Part shown: piece by piece, positions 62,763 through 64,000 of the stretch
How the letters are laid out: the number at the start of each line of letters is the position of its first letter
Numbering within the stretch: the first letter of the stretch is position 1
NCBI RefSeq assembly: GCF_033100115.1
Contig: NZ_CP136910.1
Span: 558,001-622,000 of the forward strand
DNA: 64,000 nt
From: Anaerocolumna sp. AGMB13020
Lineage (GTDB): Bacteria; Bacillota; Clostridia; Lachnospirales; Lachnospiraceae
Reading direction: 5' to 3'
Program-made: the position numbers and the translations under genes
The notes under the pieces: generated by a model
What the model saw: only the letters and a program-made list of their open reading frames with translations
What the model was told of the DNA's origin: nothing
The model's database searches: none

Positions 62763-64000
62763 TTACATAACCATTTCAAAATCTTCTTCCAGGCTGTCTC
62801 TATCCTGTCTGTCCATAAGGGCATTGGTTATCAGCTCTGCCAGTCTCATACCGCCCTTATAACCTACCAAAGGCATATAAGAATGTACATAACGGTCAAT
62901 AATCGGAAAGCCTGCTCTTATAAAAGGAATATCTTCTGCTCTGGCAATATGTTTTCCATGGGTTCCTCCTATGAGCAGATCAACACCTTCATTCTTAATC
63001 CACTGGTGGAGCTCATACAAATCTCCATAAGCTTTAACCTGGCAATCTTTCATACCGTATTTTTCAAATAAACCTTTCACTTCGTTTTCAAAGGCCTCTC
63101 CCGGGGTACCGGTCAGTACATATTTTGGTATCATACCCATTTCCAGAACAAATTCTGTAAGTCCTATTACCGTATCCGGATCTCCATAGATGGCAACCTT
63201 CTTATTATACGTGTAGGGATGGATATCAATTAAGATATCAACCAGCTGACCTCTTTCTTCTTCCAATTCATAGGGAACTTCTGCTTTCGATATGGATTGA
63301 AGAGCCATTACAAAGTTGTCGGTCTGCGTAATTCCAATAGGCATGGAAAGTAATTTATAGGGAACATCACACTTCTTCTGCAATGTTTGACCACCCCATT
63401 CACTGGAAAATTTACCAATGGCCAGAGTCTGATCACAGTCACCCAGCTCAATGACCTCCTCTACCGTCGTTCCGCCTTTGGGATACATCTCAAATTTACC
63501 GGTCATAGGACTGTCCATTACACCGCTGGTATCCGGTAACATAGTAAAGGGTACTTTCATCTGCCTGGCAATTTTTTTCATTTCTCTCATATCGCCAGGA
63601 TTTACAAAACCAGGTATAAGTGCTGTCTTACCGTTGCTTTTACCCGTTTTAACAGATAAATAACTGATGAAGCTGCCTACCATATTGGAGAATCCGGTTA
63701 TATGTGAACCTTTATAACTTGGTGTATTGGTATGCACAATGAACTTTCCTTCCGGAATATCGATGCTTTTAATGATTTCATTTAAGTCATCACCGATAGT
63801 CTCAGATAAACAGGTGGTATGCACTGCGATAATTTTCGGGTTATAGATTTCAAAAATATTCTTTGCTGCTGTTCTTAAGTTACTGCCACCGCCAAATACG
63901 GAGGCCCCTTCTGTAAAGGAACTGGAGGCCGCCATTGCAGGATCCTTGAAATGTCTTGTTAAGAACATTCGGTGGAAGGCACAGCATCCCTGAGAACCAT
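62763..64000 (-). CDS. nifK: Nitrogenase MoFe protein beta chain (N-terminus beyond window)
   Basis: About 412 residues are visible; the frame stays open to the right edge, so the start is outside. The first visible residues GSQGCCAFHRMFLTRHFKDP correspond to the P-cluster loop of NifK (GSQGC), followed by SSSFTEGASVFGGGSNL and HTTCLSETIGDDLNEII with another P-cluster Cys. The C-terminus is normal. It is the beta subunit of dinitrogenase, which reduces N2 with NifD. nifH and nifD should lie immediately to the right. The sequence fits the shorter clostridial NifK; nothing suggests a vanadium or iron-only type. Confidence 0.94.
   Translation of the reverse strand, partial: GSQGCCAFHRMFLTRHFKDPAMAASSSFTEGASVFGGGSNLRTAAKNIFEIYNPKIIAVHTTCLSETIGDDLNEIIKSIDIPEGKFIVHTNTPSYKGSHITGFSNMVGSFISYLSVKTGKSNGKTALIPGFVNPGDMREMKKIARQMKVPFTMLPDTSGVMDSPMTGKFEMYPKGGTTVEEVIELGDCDQTLAIGKFSSEWGGQTLQKKCDVPYKLLSMPIGITQTDNFVMALQSISKAEVPYELEEERGQLVDILIDIHPYTYNKKVAIYGDPDTVIGLTEFVLEMGMIPKYVLTGTPGEAFENEVKGLFEKYGMKDCQVKAYGDLYELHQWIKNEGVDLLIGGTHGKHIARAEDIPFIRAGFPIIDRYVHSYMPLVGYKGGMRLAELITNALMDRQDRDSLEEDFEMVM

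Noticed and set aside
1..64000. CRISPR arrays, tRNA/rRNA genes, transposases, prophage
   Set aside because: I looked for regular spaced repeats, conserved RNA sequence and typical proteins and found none; only small non-coding repeats are present.

Overview
The window is chromosomal DNA from an AT-rich anaerobic Firmicute. The gene content suggests a nitrogen-fixing, spore-forming Lachnospiraceae-type clostridium: Csp-type subtilases, a SUF system without a SufA/SufE gene, an [FeFe]-hydrogenase-like protein, a clostridial nifN-B fusion, a split nifV, a 2Fe-2S ferredoxin closely resembling that of Clostridium pasteurianum (from memory), a membrane pyrophosphatase and many sugar-utilisation genes. 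The species assignment is inference. I see no rRNA, tRNA, CRISPR array, phage gene or transposase.

Layout. 1-2.3 kb: a PadR / DUF1700 / DUF4097 membrane-stress operon, running off the left edge. 2.3-3.9 kb: two-subunit Fe-S L-serine dehydratase, followed by a 214-bp inverted repeat. 4.2-9.9 kb: a Bce-type peptide-antibiotic sensing and efflux module (response regulator, intramembrane-sensing kinase, ATPase, permease) preceded by a GH43-like glycosidase gene. 10.3 kb: an effector-binding-domain protein. 11-16.1 kb: an ArsR-type regulator, galK, galE and galT. 16.4-21.8 kb: a Csp-like pseudoprotease, a cytoplasmic-looking cell-wall amidase with a SPOR domain, a double GNAT protein and pyruvate kinase. 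22.3-28.8 kb: the hydrogenase-like protein and sufCBDSU. 29-31.2 kb: two unannotated small basic proteins and an intact Csp-like protease. 31.4-33.7 kb: a large protein with an HPr-kinase-like P-loop, driven by a consensus promoter with a near-perfect cre box. 34-37.7 kb: a CNNM/CBS membrane protein and a membrane pyrophosphatase. 37.8-41.7 kb: divergent nanE-rpiR and nagB-nagA. 41.8-46.6 kb: DUF1540, DedA, a gene-poor stretch with an orphan terminator, an intracellular subtilisin, an anchored unknown protein and a LUD protein. 46.6-48.8 kb: feoAB. 48.9-54.1 kb: two AraC regulators, a GH2 glycosidase and a GH4 alpha-galactosidase. 54.4-56.2 kb: a chemoreceptor. 56.2-64 kb: the distal nif operon (nifK partial, nifE, nifN-B, ferredoxin, nifV-omega, nifV-alpha); nifH and nifD are presumably just beyond the right edge.

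How it fits together. MelA and the GH2 enzyme could release galactose for the Leloir genes. NanE, NagA and NagB bring amino sugars to fructose-6-phosphate. Pyruvate kinase, serine dehydratase, the pyrophosphatase and the hydrogenase-like protein fit fermentative energy metabolism. SUF and Feo supply Fe-S clusters and iron needed by nitrogenase, hydrogenase and the serine dehydratase.

The less ordinary signals are the pseudoprotease next to a signal-less amidase, the HPr-kinase-like protein with its long leader, three kinds of dispersed or inverted intergenic repeat, 15-bp tandem repeats in upstream regions, two unlisted small genes, and an orphan terminator suggesting a small RNA.
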